This document shows, piece after piece, positions 46,601-56,040 of a stretch of 64,000 bases of DNA. How positions within the stretch are numbered: the first letter of the stretch is position 1; every line of letters begins with the position of its first letter. Both the position numbers and the translations under genes were made by a program. The stretch lies in NCBI GenBank assembly GCA_027943335.1, contig BSBK01006354.1, forward strand, positions 239,001 to 303,000, written 5' to 3'. The notes below the pieces were generated by a model, which was given only the letters and a program-made list of their open reading frames with translations, was not told where the DNA came from and made no database searches. The stretch is from Chamaecyparis obtusa (taxonomy: Eukaryota > Streptophyta > Pinopsida > Cupressales > Cupressaceae).

Positions 46601-49600
46601 TGTGTCCAAGGATGTAAATACTAAATACACATCCCATGCCATGCTACACAAATGTCTCCTTTAGAAAGACTCAATAATGATAGCCCACTCAACTAGCCAT
46701 TTCAAACCACTAACATCTATTTGCTTCTATAGGAACAAACTCACACAAAATACAACTAGTGGTAAAGTAAAACCATGTGCCACGAAGGCTTGTGAACACA
46801 ATACCATTAACCCCTTATTTGATATTGGGTACTAAGGTCACACTTTATTAAATATCTTTTCCCAATATTAAATACAACACATTAAGTGGCCTCAAAAATG
46901 GAATCTCTCTGTGATGCACGTCCATCTAGGTGCTCCTAGGTGCAACACACATAATAATAAAACATACATTACAAATATTATGCAAAGCGTAAAACATGTT
47001 ATCCCAACAACACTTAATTCCTATAAATAGGCAACTTTAGGCCATGTAAATTCAGGATACTTATTAAATGTAACAACTCACATTTTTCTGCAGGTGCAGC
47101 CACTTTTGCCTATAAAGTTGTAAACTATGAATTCTTATAGACAAACTCAAGGCCTAGTTTTTAGATGAGGTCTCACAAGTACCAGCCCATAAGATCATCA
47201 GGCTTATTTCATGGTAATTTGGTAAATAGTAGCATGTAAATGCAATCCCCAGAAGTTGAGTCCTTTTTATATCATTTGAAATTAACTATTTAGTTAATAT
47301 AACTCGCTGTATTTTACTCTAAGTTGCTGAATTGTGGGACTTTTCCAGGTACAAAACGTACTGGAATCAGATTCTGAAATGAATCTCCTGTGGGTACACA
47401 TCTGGGATTTGTGTTTTTAAATGCCGAATTGTTTAGTGATTCTAGTTTGATCTTTTAGTATTTTAGATATGTTTAAGACCTAGACTGCTGATTAGCGAAC
47501 TCTGAACTTATCTATCATGAGATTCTGGCTTGATCTTTTTGATACAGAAACCTGAATTTAAATTAGAATGATATGTTTCAAAATTTGAAATTTGTAATGG
47601 TTTTGTTTAGCATATATATATATATATACCAAAAATGTACCCAACCCCCCCAAAAATTTCTTTCGTACCAGCATTTCGTACCCACGTACCCATACTTGTT
47701 CCCATTCCCGATTCGGCAACTTTGATTTTACTCTTAACAGAAATCAGCCATGCCAAGCTCCTAATTTTTTAAATTTGATTAGCAGTTATTTTAAAAGGGT
47801 TTTTTAATGAGTTCTCTTCTATGCGCATATTGCAATATATTTTTAATAATATAACTTTGACGAAGTTAAGGACTTATGAGAAATTAGGCAAATTAATTAT
47901 CACTGGCTATGGACACTAAAATTCTTTTGTTCTTGATAACTTGGTAGGTAATGGATCTCTGAGTGAGCATTTGGGCAATGGTTTTGCACCAGACATTACA
48001 TTCTATGTTCAAGGACGACCAATTGAATCCCATAGAGCCATTCTAGTAGCCCGTTCACCATTATTCAAGAAGAAATTCCAAACAGATTGGAAGTACCGCA
48101 AAGAAATTAGGTTTTCTAAGCAGAAATTGTCTTTTCCTGCACTTTATAGCCTAATTCATTTCTTCTATTCTGACAGACTTGATATCGCTGTGGATGACAT
48201 GGAAGATTTGGTTAGAATTTGTAAGGTGTGCAAATGTGAGGGACTTAAAACTGCTGTTGAGAATGAACTTAAGCATCAAAAATATGCTAACTATAAATTG
48301 CTGAGTGATGCCGATGATTCTCAAAAGAGATTCATCTTACAGGGATCCTCTCTCCCAGAACAAGAGAGGCTTCCTGCTGCCATGCACCGGCTTTTGCATT
48401 TGTCGCTTGAGAAGTCTCAAAGAGAGATAGAAAGTTCAGAAAATATAGGACAAAGCACTGGCCTTGTTAATTTTTCAGACACAGCTGATCATGCGAATAT
48501 ATCCAAGACTGTGAAAAATGGAAGTCGAAACCTTTTAGCTTCTAGTGAAAATGGAGACTTAAAGGAGTTCTTTGGACAAGATGTACCTGCATGTGGCCAG
48601 AAGATAGCAATGGGCATTCAGTTTCGAGATAAATGTGAAATTTCAAACAGCAATCAGGCAGAAAAGTGGTTTCAAGAGTCTGAAATGTGTTGCAAGCTTG
48701 ATAACGATGAACTGGACTTGACTGATCACGCTGATGTCTGTTTCATTGTTGAAGGGAAAAAATTCCGGACTCACCAAGTGATTTTAGCTTCGAGGTCAGA
48801 TTATTTCAAGGCCAGGTTGTCAAGAACTACTGGCTTTCTTGAAGGAAAGGATGGATTGCAGAATGGGGATCTTATGGTACTTGAGGAGCATGATCTGAGT
48901 GCCGAAGCATTTGAAAAGTTACTGGAGTACATGTGAGTTTTTCTTATTTTGCCTGTGACTTTCTGAAACATTTAACTACTAAAAAATTTATATTTGCTTA
49001 CTGTTCTACAATTAAGCTAATTTTATGCCAGCATTCTTAAGTGCAAGTTGAATAACCAGGTATACGGACAAAGTGGCTGATATTGACTCAGAACAAGTAA
49101 GTCATCTTTCCGGTGTTGTTAAGTCATGTGCTTCTATCTAACTGGAAATATCTTAGATTGATAGAATGGATTAAGTTCCTTACACATTCGTTACTTGATG
49201 ATATTATAAATACCCGTGCCTGCAGGCAGAAGAGATGTTTGATGCTGCATCAAGATATTTATTATTTCCTCTGAAACGGGCTGTCGCAGATGCATTGTTG
49301 CCACATCTGGAACATGCATCCCCTGCAGAATTGTGTGACTGGCTAATGCTTGCAGATATGTATGTTATATCTTTCATTTGAAATTCTTAATTACCACATA
49401 CTTTAGCATGTTGTGATTTGTTTCTTAACTATTCATTTTCGAACAACCATTTTTTGTACAGGTATGGGGTATGGAAGATTAGGGAGCATTGCCTAGATGC
49501 AATGGCTTTGAACTTTGAGACATTTGCCGAAACAAGGGAGTTCCGGAAAATGTTACTAGCACTGCCACCTCCTTCTGGTGATACAGCACAACGTACAACT

Positions 49601-49807
49601 GTTCCTAGTGCACCTGGTGATCAGGAAAAGTCCAATCAAGAAAATATTCTTGATGACTTACGTGAGAAATGGCTCGAGGTGGAAGCAGCTGAACTTGATA
49701 AAAGAGATGAGAGTGCCTTGCAGTTTGACAAAAGATTGGAAATGCTTGTTTTAGTAGCAGAACATGAAAATCAATCCACCACCTCCCAAGAACTACAGTG
49801 GCCTTAG
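28120..49807 (+). CDS. Ankyrin repeat and double BTB/POZ domain protein (At2g04740-like), six coding exons
   Basis: Coding exons: 28120-28357, 28854-29087, 47948-48932, 49060-49096, 49226-49359, 49462-49807, all with GT...AG introns and a phase that stays open (1974 nt, 657 residues). Residues ~35-100 form ankyrin repeats ([40 protein letters not shown], the latter across the exon 1-2 junction). BTB1 is at ~170-262 ([18 protein letters not shown]), BTB2 at ~415-500 ([20 protein letters not shown]), then a helical region ([18 protein letters not shown]) and a charged C-terminus ([20 protein letters not shown]). The family is presumed to act as a substrate adaptor of CUL3 ubiquitin ligases; the substrate is unknown. 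The layout matches Arabidopsis At2g04740, somewhat longer here in the inter-BTB linker. The reading frame appears intact and the gene probably functional. Confidence 0.93.
28854..29087 (+). other. Coding exon 2 of the ankyrin-BTB gene
   Basis: Acceptor CTACTGGCAG at 28853, donor TTCAG|GTAGAG at 29088. Completes ankyrin repeats and encodes the [15 protein letters not shown] linker. Ends in phase 1 and joins exon 3 after 18.9 kb. Confidence 0.9.
29836..30668. repeat. Direct repeat pair within intron 2 (29836-29945 and 30565-30668)
   Basis: Both copies share GACATTGTC...CAACACAAAGCTCACTTAATAGGCCATCATGGCACTCATGA-like sequence (read in pieces) with a few differences. They bracket the first copy of the longer 600-bp repeat, so the block was duplicated as a composite. 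Confidence 0.75.
29946..30540 (+). repeat. ~600-bp direct repeat, copy 1
   Basis: Matches 33014-33612: GAGGCTCATTTAATAGTC...CATATTACTAACCAAATAAA...AACATAAGCATCCACATTGCT. Roughly 85-90% identical by eye. No coding pattern; origin unclear, possibly solo LTRs or the ends of one nested element. Confidence 0.75.
31018..31295 (+). repeat. Tandem duplication with ~147-bp period
   Basis: Two units both carry AAGCCCAAGAGCA, GCCCCTTGGCC, ACAAGCAGAGGAACATC and GGTGGGCTACTTAAT. They are GC-richer than the surroundings. Function unknown. Confidence 0.8.
31755..31848. repeat. (AT)n microsatellite with ATGT interruptions
   Basis: An almost pure AT run of ~95 bp with three regular GTATAT interruptions. The apparent Tyr-Ile ORFs are artefacts. 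Confidence 0.95.
31860..32700. other. Possible organellar (mitochondrial) DNA insertion
   Basis: A balanced-GC patch in AT-rich intron, with textures typical of plant mitochondrial spacer DNA (GGCTCGGCTCGAAAGAATA, CAGAAGAGGTCAGCCTC, GATTCCCCCCGAAAAAAG). A 69-codon ORF at 32042-32251 ([20 protein letters not shown]) is not recognised. Assignment is by texture only. Confidence 0.3.
33014..33612 (+). repeat. ~600-bp direct repeat, copy 2
   Basis: Counterpart of 29946-30540, with scattered substitutions and small indels. The 2.5 kb between the copies contain the tandem duplication, the microsatellite and the organelle-like patch. Confidence 0.75.
33613..34276. other. Intronic spacer, nothing recognised
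   Basis: AT-rich unique-looking sequence between the repeat copy and the hAT-like element. No ORF or motif. Confidence 0.4.
34285..35786. mobile_element. Candidate hAT-type DNA transposon remnant with 8-bp target duplication
   Basis: TTCACTTC occurs at 34277-34284 and again at 35787-35794. Just inside, the left end reads CCATGTTCCACAAAG and the right end, reverse-complemented, TTGTGCTCCACAAGG: imperfect inverted repeats. Subterminal GGGACGGGGACG arrays lie at both sides (34310-34370, 35550-35760) and in the interior (34620-34800, 35190-35270). No transposase ORF is visible, so it is non-autonomous. The 8-bp duplication fits the hAT superfamily. Confidence 0.5.
36412..37170 (+). pseudogene. 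Ty1/copia reverse transcriptase-RNase H relic
   Basis: Conceptual translation gives YFLGMEV...[29 protein letters not shown], the copia RT end, then IYLIATR-D-MFAV and HLQ-A-RI-YVKG--DHGI (RNase H start). Many stops and frame changes. A ~100-bp segment (36570-36668) is tandemly duplicated at 36669-36770. Nearest intact relatives are Ty1/copia elements. No LTRs are recognised around it. Confidence 0.8.
37171..39700. other. Intronic repeat-rich spacer, no gene
   Basis: Holds CA/TG/TA microsatellites at 37425-37475 and 37558-37612. A 32-bp direct repeat (AACATGTTCAATGTTCATTC...) occurs at 37491 and 37611, and a GGATTC-rich patch at 37830-37920. No domain or ORF is credible. Confidence 0.5.
39701..40531 (-). 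repeat. Candidate LTR containing a long hairpin
   Basis: Plus-strand ends TGTAGGAACAAC...CACCAACA make an imperfect TG...CA pair (minus strand TGTTGGTG...TTCCTACA). On the internal side a minus-strand TATTGGAGTT resembles a mutated TATCAGAGCT primer site. An ACCCTGGGAAAAACCCTCC...GGGAAACAACCCAG block, also seen in the LTR at 46321, supports an LTR identity. No partner LTR was found. Confidence 0.4.
40263..40328. repeat. Long imperfect hairpin
   Basis: The left arm GGTGATGCTTCACCTTACTTGG (40271-40292, given in two pieces GGTGATG and CTTCACCTTACTTGG) pairs with CCAAGTAAGGTGAAG and CATCACC (to 40324). That is 22 bp of stem with a two-base bulge and a 7-nt loop. A further CCAA/TTGG pair flanks it. 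Confidence 0.85.
40532..42293. other. A-rich intronic stretch with minisatellite, no gene
   Basis: Between 40780 and 41190 a 33-40-bp unit of the type CATCATGATTTTTTTGTGGAAAAA...TCAGAAAACC recurs about ten times with decay. The rest (41190-42293) is A/C-rich and shows no coding frame. Confidence 0.6.
42299..42535 (+). repeat. 5' LTR of the compact copia element
   Basis: 237 bp with two related copies of the phrase TCTGTTCGTTATGGAAAC / CCTGTTCGTTATAGAAAC and a TATATATAG box. Nearly identical to the 3' LTR, so the insertion is fairly young. Confidence 0.88.
43071..43349 (+). pseudogene. gag: Copia Gag N-terminal fragment
   Basis: ATG at 43071. The product starts [20 protein letters not shown] and carries [20 protein letters not shown], typical of the copia Gag N-terminus (L-x-G-x-N-Y-x-x-W). 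The ORF runs to TGA 43347-43349, but from about 43312 the family-like sequence ([20 protein letters not shown]) lies in another frame, so there is a frameshift. It then breaks off at 43440 where the pol part is deleted. It would have formed the particle shell. Confidence 0.75.
43481..43491 (+). other. Polypurine tract of the compact copia element
   Basis: TTAAGGGAGGG directly before the 3' LTR, the plus-strand primer for reverse transcription. Confidence 0.7.
43492..43775 (+). repeat. 3' LTR of the compact copia element, with 47-bp internal duplication
   Basis: 284 bp. It equals the 237-bp 5' LTR plus one extra tandem copy of a 47-bp segment (TATATAGATYATTCATGATC...). Otherwise the two differ at only a few positions. 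Confidence 0.88.
43781..46306. other. Interior of an older element, no gene recognised
   Basis: A/C-rich on the plus strand, continuous in style with 41440-42293, so the compact copia element probably inserted into this older repeat. It lies on the internal side of the LTR at 46321. No retroelement domain could be read on either strand. Confidence 0.4.
46307..46320 (-). other. tRNA-Met-type primer binding site
   Basis: Minus strand AGTGGTATTAGAGC compared with the canonical TGGTATCAGAGC: one C-to-T change. Immediately follows the LTR end. Confidence 0.7.
46321..47009 (-). repeat. 5' LTR of a minus-strand element with tRNA-Met primer site
   Basis: Plus-strand ends TGTTAGGAAATAATG...TTATCCCAACA, 689 bp, TG...CA on the minus strand (TGTTGGGATAAC...CCTAACA). 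Contains CCTGGGAAAACTCTC...GAGGAAAAACCC. A partner LTR was not found in the window. Confidence 0.65.
47010..47947. other. 3' end of intron 2, with a GTACCC-rich patch
   Basis: Mostly unique AT-rich sequence. At 47630-47730 CCCAACCCCCCC, CGTACCCACGTACCCAT and CCCGATTCGGCAAC resemble the patches at 57540-57660 and 57840-57950, likely relics of one dispersed family. No branch-site or coding claim is made. Confidence 0.4.
47948..48932 (+). other. Coding exon 3 of the ankyrin-BTB gene
   Basis: Acceptor TTGGTAG at 47947, donor GAGTACAT|GTGAGT at 48933. The largest exon (985 nt), with BTB1, a variable linker and most of BTB2. The acceptor lacks a long polypyrimidine tract but the reading frame and homology support it. 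Confidence 0.9.
49060..49096 (+). other. Coding micro-exon 4 of the ankyrin-BTB gene
   Basis: 37 nt between acceptor AATAACCAG and donor GTAAGT. It codes for the end of BTB2 ([13 protein letters not shown], the first codon being split). Its length restores phase 0. Confidence 0.85.
49226..49359 (+). other. Coding exon 5 of the ankyrin-BTB gene
   Basis: Acceptor GTGCCTGCAG, donor GATAT|GTATGT. Encodes [20 protein letters not shown] and the [18 protein letters not shown] helices. Confidence 0.9.
49462..49807 (+). other. Coding exon 6 of the ankyrin-BTB gene with stop
   Basis: Acceptor TTTTTTGTACAG, a good polypyrimidine tract. Encodes [20 protein letters not shown] to the stop TAG at 49805-49807. 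Confidence 0.92.
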
Positions 49808-50150
49808 TAATGGCATCTATATGTATTCTAGCCTTCTAGTTGGATACTGGTCCCTTGAAATTGGCAAGCGGTATTCCAAATTGAGTTTATAACATTGTCA
49901 TAGCAAGACCTGGCAATTCTGTTGCTTAATGATTTGGTGAGAAGGAGAAAATTCTGAATTTGTGCCTGCGAGCTGGGTCCAAATTGAGTAGTGTTTGTCA
50001 CCAGGTGCTGTATCTAATACAAATTTAATAGTTGCAGAAACTCACAGGTTGCTGACACTTGTTTTTGTGTGATTTCATTCTTTGGTGTTCATGTTTGAAC
50101 ACAATAATAGAGGCTTGGAGTTCCTTGAACTGTGTCTCTATTCAAACTCA
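49808..50150 (+). other. Probable 3' UTR of the ankyrin-BTB gene
   Basis: AT-rich sequence after the stop with no canonical AATAAA close by (an AATAATA occurs near 50102). The 3' end cannot be fixed from sequence alone. Confidence 0.35.
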
Positions 50151-52380
50151 TTTTGTAGAATGTTTGAATTTTTGTCATTGATGTCAAAGGTTTGATCGAG
50201 CTTGACTAGTTGCTGATTATGCATTATGGTCAAATTGAGTTGTCTGTCTTCTTGGTTAAGCTGGCTGCTTGCTTGGTTGACGAGCTTGAGCTGTTTGACG
50301 AGCTTGAGCTGCTTGTCTGCTTGTCAGTTGCCGAGTCAGGATTATGTGCCAAGTCAGCCAATTTGCCACATCATCAGTTAAATGTTCCAATATGATGGCA
50401 ATCTGAATTTGGTTCCATCGAATTTATACTCTATGCATTCATAAACAGATTTATTAATTTATTCACTATATTTGGGATGCGAAGGTTTAGTGGAGAGGTA
50501 GTTGACACCTTATCTCATACGTGTATGGTATATAATTGGGAACACATTCATTGATTATTCCTTGTGTATGAATATGAATATGTTTCGTAACGCATAGAGA
50601 ATCGTTTATTTTTGGTAGGATGACTACTGTCAGAAATATAGTGTGCGCGTGGCTGAAAAAATGGAGTGTAATGTTGGACGGAAATAAAGAATATTATCGC
50701 CAGCTGTTAATCATGACGCTGCGTTCCTTGAATTTTTTCCTTACCATATAAACTGCGACCAAGGATTATTTTTGAACTATCATGGGTTTAAGTTTTCTGA
50801 TTGCACGTAGTTTCTGTGAGCTGTGTTAATGCTATTCCTATTTCTAGAGCTGTTTTGTTGGAAAGGAGTGTGCGTTGGTGATTTTTTTTAATAGCTGGGT
50901 GGTGAGAAAGTGGTGAAAAAGGTTATATGCGGTGTGACTGATTCGAGTTGGGCTGCATGGAGGATAAAAAACAAATAAAACAGCGTATGTGTGATAAGGG
51001 CTGGCAGTGTTATTTCAAAATATTAAAAAAGGGTGTTGAATATTGTTTAGGCTGGACGTATTTGTTGTAGAGATGTTTTTACTTCTGAGGTGGAGTTAAA
51101 TTTGGTATGCCATCGTAGTGTGGGTGAAATTTTTGAAAAGATAAGGAGGTCGTGGTGGTACTAAAAGATATACTGGATGCAGATTTCAAAGGAGTTATCA
51201 TAGAGATCATATAGGTGCGGAGTTCATTTTTATTATTGATTGTGTGACATTTTTCTGATGTATGGCTGGGAAGAATTCAGTGGTATAAAAATAATTATTT
51301 TTGATAGCAGATTTGAAGGAGGTCTTGTTGCAGATTTACAGTACATTTTTGTGTTGGTGCCCAGTCTGGAGTTGGTGCTTCAGTTGTTCAGTGTTTGTGC
51401 TTCAAAGAGAGTTGGTGTTTTGTAATGTGGGTTGGTGTCCATTTATGTTCATTGTTAATGAAAGCTTTTTGATGCCGTGGTCCTGCAAGGGTTTTCCACG
51501 AGAATTCTTTATGTTCGTGTTTAATGGTTGTTCTCTTTATGCTTTATAAGGTTTTATGCATTCACAGTTTTTAAAAGTTCTAAATACTGATTCACTCCCC
51601 CTCTCAGCATTTCTTGTGTGCTCTTCATAGAAGACCACTGGGCTTTGCCAAGACTAATGATTTGTTCAACTGCAATTCACATACAAGGCCTATAAATTTG
51701 TGCCGCCAAATATACGTCCAATTAATAGTCAAAGCATGTTGCTGGGTGGTTAAGGATCTAGGTAAGGTACTGCAGATAATAAGAAGTTTAGCCTATATCT
51801 GACATTTTGGCTGAGAAGAAGTTTAGGTTAAGTTGTCTTCCATGATCTCTTCATCCAGGTTGATGCCTACCATTAAACTGCATGAGCATGGAGTGCGGCT
51901 GTACAAACCAGCAGCCTGTTCACAACTTGATAGAATGGACTAACGTAGAAACAAAAACTTTATTGCTAAATGTGTGTCTTTTCAACGAGTTAATCGATTA
52001 ACATTTTGTTGATGTGAGTTTTGTACCACTACATAACATATAGCAATTGAAATACTTGATACAGCGTACCAAACACTCAACCCTCTCTTGAAAAGTATAT
52101 AAGATACTCCAAGGTTCCTTACACCTGTGGATACTAACTCAGTTATAATGATGTGATTTGCTGGTTAATCACTTCGGCGGGCTTACGCTGTTCATTCAAA
52201 GATGTTGAATTCTTACTATGATGATAATGGGGGTGATGTATACTTAAAGGATCTCTTAATTTATATCACTTCCAGCTTTGCTCTTCAAACATTATCAAAC
52301 TTCAATTTCTCAACTTCAATTACTCAACTTCAACTACTCAACTTCAACTACGGAGTTACTGATTACTTCTACCACTACTG
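50151..52380. other. Intergenic, no gene recognised
   Basis: Short GAGCTTGAGCTG duplications lie near 50280-50320. A ~14-bp tandem (CTCAACTTCAAYTA, about four copies) is at 52297-52351. ORFs of about 60-80 codons are leucine/valine/phenylalanine-rich and have no motif. Confidence 0.45.
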
Positions 52381-54195
52381 CTGAATGGAAAGATTGGCAA
52401 ATGGACAGGGATCAAACCAAATGAAAGCTGGCCAGCGGCGCTACCTCCATCGGTGCGATGATTCTAAGGGAAACTCTTAAGATTTTCACACTAACACCTA
52501 TCTTCCAACCCAACTTGAAGTACAAGTGGAAAGATGAAATGCAAGTAGAACTTGGGAGCAATTGGACTAGATTACCACACAAGGCTTCCTAACAAGCCGC
52601 TAGGATGCTAGTGGCCTAGTATATAGATCCCTATCAAACATTTACCAATATCACCATACAACTAACCATTTACTTCTTACTCAAACAACATGAAATGAAA
52701 TCCTACTTTAATTTGAGAGATGAGAGGAACCATGCAAATACACCAAAATGATCATGTATATCCACCATGCAAGTCACAACAATGAATAGAGAACAATTTT
52801 GATTGTATTCTAGCAACAATTCTCCAACATAACTCTCTTTACAAATGAGTACAAATAGCCTTATATAGAGGCTCAAAATTACGAGTGGCCAAGATTAAGA
52901 GGCAAAATCAAGGGCCAAGATTAAACCTTACAAACCCTAATTAGGGTTACAAATTTTCAACCAATTACATGAGGGCACCAACTTTGTGGGCCAATGAGAA
53001 AATTACAATAATCTGTCAACCAATGAGAACATAGGACACTTGGCATGATTTGATTGCATGCACATGAAATTGCCACCTCATCAACCTTATCTTATAAATT
53101 TATTTAATTCTTGAGATGAGGTGAAGCCTTGGATGCTTGAGCTTGTCCTTAGAAATTTTCTCACCACCACTTGAACTTGCTTGTACTTGATGTCCTGACC
53201 TCGAAAGGGTGAGGTCTCCATGCACTTGGGGTAATCTTGCCTTGACCTTGGTGGCTTGCCTAGGTGTGAACCTTGTGCAATTTAAGAGCCTTGCCCTTAG
53301 CCACCGCCTTGAAATCAAACTTGACCTCCCTCAACCTTTCAATCACTTTCCTCCTTGCTTCAATACTTTGCCATTTTTAACCTTCCTATTTGGATTTAAT
53401 CTGCATGCATGCATCTTTGTTTCAATAACCTTGGGTTTTGGGGCACCCGCCCTCACCATATCTCCTTGATTGTTCCACAATCCGCCCATCACTGAGTTCA
53501 TCAACTGCTTTCATCAATGCTTTCCTCCTTGGTTAACCCTTGACTGCCTTCAACCGTTCGAATTGCCACAATCTTGCCCTTTTGGCATAAGTACTTGCCT
53601 CAACCATAGTGGTGCAATGGATCTCCCCAAGATTAGATTTGGTTCGACTGGCAAAGCATCACTAGTAGTCTTGCACCCGAATTGAAGAAGTAGGACCCCA
53701 TGTAGATTTGCCCCCGATTTTGTACTATTTAAGTTGCAACTCTAAATTCATGCTAGTGATCCTAATCCAATCAATTTTCCTTAACCATTTCCAATCTCTT
53801 CAATAAAATAAAACATCCAAGAATCAAACTGTGTACCTTTAGTAGAGCCTGGAATTTGACTGAGAAGCACGATGAAAGCGCTGCACTCTGATTTGCAATC
53901 TGACTTTGTGAGCCTTGATGACTTGATGTAACCAATTCTGTCGTATCATGTCTGTTGCTGGGGTAGACTGAACACTTCCTTGCACAAATCCATACTATTT
54001 GATCCTCTTTGCCACAGGTGACTGGCTGTCTCTCAACCTCTCTCTTAATTGAATCATATCAAAGGTACCAATGTTGGTGTCTCCAACGTATTTCAATTTT
54101 GAGCGGAAGTTGGAATTGGGTATCATGACTTCCTTGTCTCCTATTTCAGCATTAATTCCTTTGGGTCGCTTGCTTGCATTAACATCATTCATCCT
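52381..54195 (-). repeat. LTR-like sequence with shared promoter core (minus strand), incomplete
   Basis: At 52850-52915 the minus strand carries TTTTGCCTCTTAATCT then CCTCTATATAAGG, the same promoter layout as the LTRs of A, B and 24900-25902. At 52423-52440 the minus strand TAGCGCCGCTGGCCAG resembles a TGGCGCCGTTGCC-type primer site. LTR ends could not be fixed. No coding domain is visible through 54195. Confidence 0.4.
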
Positions 54196-54508
54196 AAACA
54201 CTTATCACTCCCCGCCTTTTCTACAATGCTGGTGAAACTACACTTATCACTCCAATCTTCGCCTAGGGGTGGAATACTACACTTATCACTCCCCGCCGAT
54301 ACCTTAAGATGGACTACACTTATCACTCCAATCTTCTTCCTACAAAAATGCAATGCAATGATGCAAACTACACTTATCACTCCCCGCCTTTGCCTTAAAA
54401 TGGACTACACTTATCACTCCAATCTTCGCCTAGGGGTGGAATACTACACTTATCACTCCCCGCCGTTACCTTAAGATGGGCTACACTTATCACTCCAAAT
54501 CTTCCTCC
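54196..54508. repeat. Dimeric minisatellite of CTACACTTATCACTCC units
   Basis: Eight units of 36-55 bp, all beginning (C)TACACTTATCACTCC, alternate between a CCCGCC type and a CCAATCTTC type. The repeating unit is thus a dimer of about 75-90 bp, copied about four times. Confidence 0.9.
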
Positions 54509-54899
54509 TAAGATGAAATGCAATGATGAAATGCAAGCAAGAACTTGAGGGAAAAAAGCCAATCAAGACAATCGAGTAATCAACTTAATATCCAAACACC
54601 TAACTCTACTCTTGAAATTAGTTTTCAACACCTAAACTAGCACCAATGAAATGAAAGCAATTAAAGAGAGAGGAAAAGATAGGCCACTCACCCAAGGGCT
54701 AGGAATCCTTTGTCTATGCAATTAGCTGGGCTTGATCTTCAAAATCTTCTATCTCCACAAGAAAATCTCCCCTTCTCCAATTCACTCTCAAAATCTGATT
54801 GCTATGAATCTTCTATCAATAAATTCTTCTATTACAAATCTGATTTGCCTCAACTCAAGCTTCTTCTCTTCATCAAACTCTCCAATTTTCGAATTTGCT

Positions 54900-54998
54900 T
54901 TTCGGATCTGCTTTTTCGGACTGCTTTTTCGGACTGTTTTTTCGCTCTGCTTTTTCGGACTGCTTTTTCGGGCTGCTTTTTCGCTCTGCTTTTTCGGC
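54900..54998. repeat. 14-bp minisatellite (CTGCTTTTTCGGAC)n
   Basis: About seven tandem units with three variants (GGAC, GGGC, GCTC). The period is not a multiple of three and all reading frames pass, so the ORFs across it are unconvincing as genes. Confidence 0.9.
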
Positions 54999-56040
54999 CA
55001 AGAGAAAAGGAGAGAAGTGAATGAGATGGTGAAATGAAGTGGGGGAGAGCTCCCCTTATATACCAAATTTTGCCTCCAAAAAAGCAAGGCCGACTTTGTA
55101 GGAGGAGGGAAAAACAAAAAATTAAAATTGCCAAATTAAACATGAATTAAATGAAATAAATTGCCCAGCCCTAGGGGATTTTATTTTAATTTAAAATTGG
55201 GTCAACCTAGTGCAAAATTATCGGTTTAAATTAGCCAAATCCGAAATTATCATAGGCCCTAAAATTGAAATTTTGAAAAAAGGTCATTTAGGCCTCCAAT
55301 ATAGCTTTAAACCCTCCCCATTGTGGACCCAATAACTTGCCTTGAATTTCACACCTCCTAGGCCTTAAAATACGTTGAATTTAACACACAAAGGGGCCCA
55401 ATTTAAATTTCTAAATTACAAACACTTAGCCCAAAAAATATGATTTTAATGCATTTAATCATGACAACCAAAATTAATTTTTTATTATTATTTTGCAACC
55501 CAAAAATCATTTTGCAATTTAATTTCCATTTGGCAATTTTATCCTTTTTTATTTTTGCAATTTATTATCTCTAATTGGCAACTTTAAATTTATTCTTTAA
55601 TTTCCATTTTTCTCCACCAAAAAAAATTTACAAGATTTTCCCAAAAATATCCAATTTCACAATTAAATTTTGAAAATCTCGAGTTCTTCAATTTCATCAA
55701 TTTTCAAAATTCATCATAGTCTGAAAATTTTGCAAATTTGCCCTGCCAGATATTTTTCTAACAATCGAAATAAAATATTCCTATTGAATTTCGTTTGGCC
55801 TAAAGACAAAATCAACTGTTTAGGAAAATCAATGTTTCACACAAGGTGAAAACAAGCTATACCCTCCCAAGCACTTCAAAAATATCCCAGGTGTAAAATT
55901 TTCATTTCAAAACCTCTGGATCGCCCAAAAATTCGCTAAGGCACCCAAACTCTTGGATCTAGAAAAAATTGTCAAGGCTTGCTCAAAAAAAATGGGGGTC
56001 CCCAAATTCTTTGGGGCGATGGTGTGAAAACCTCACAACA
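54999..56040 (-). repeat. Second LTR-like segment (minus strand)
   Basis: On the minus strand TTGGTATATAAGGGGAGCTCTC (near 55040-55065; a TATA box followed by AGCTCTC) again follows the LTR promoter layout, and TGTTGTGAGGTTTTC at 56040 is a plausible LTR start. The 14-bp minisatellite then lies just downstream of the TATA box. The other end was not found. Confidence 0.35.

Larger units (their letters stand above)
29088..47947 (+). other. Giant intron 2 of the ankyrin-BTB gene (18,860 bp)
   Basis: Bounded by GTAGAG and TTGGTAG and joining phase-1 exons. It contains, in order, duplicated segments, an (AT)n tract, an organelle-like patch, a hAT-like element, a copia relic, microsatellites, an LTR with a hairpin, an A-rich minisatellite, a compact copia element and an LTR with a tRNA-Met site. 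It is about 95% of the genomic length of the coding part of the gene. Confidence 0.88.

Noticed and set aside
54710..55143. Overlapping ORFs of about 100 codons on both strands
   Set aside because: They stay open because of the 14-bp repeat and AT-rich flanks; no domain.
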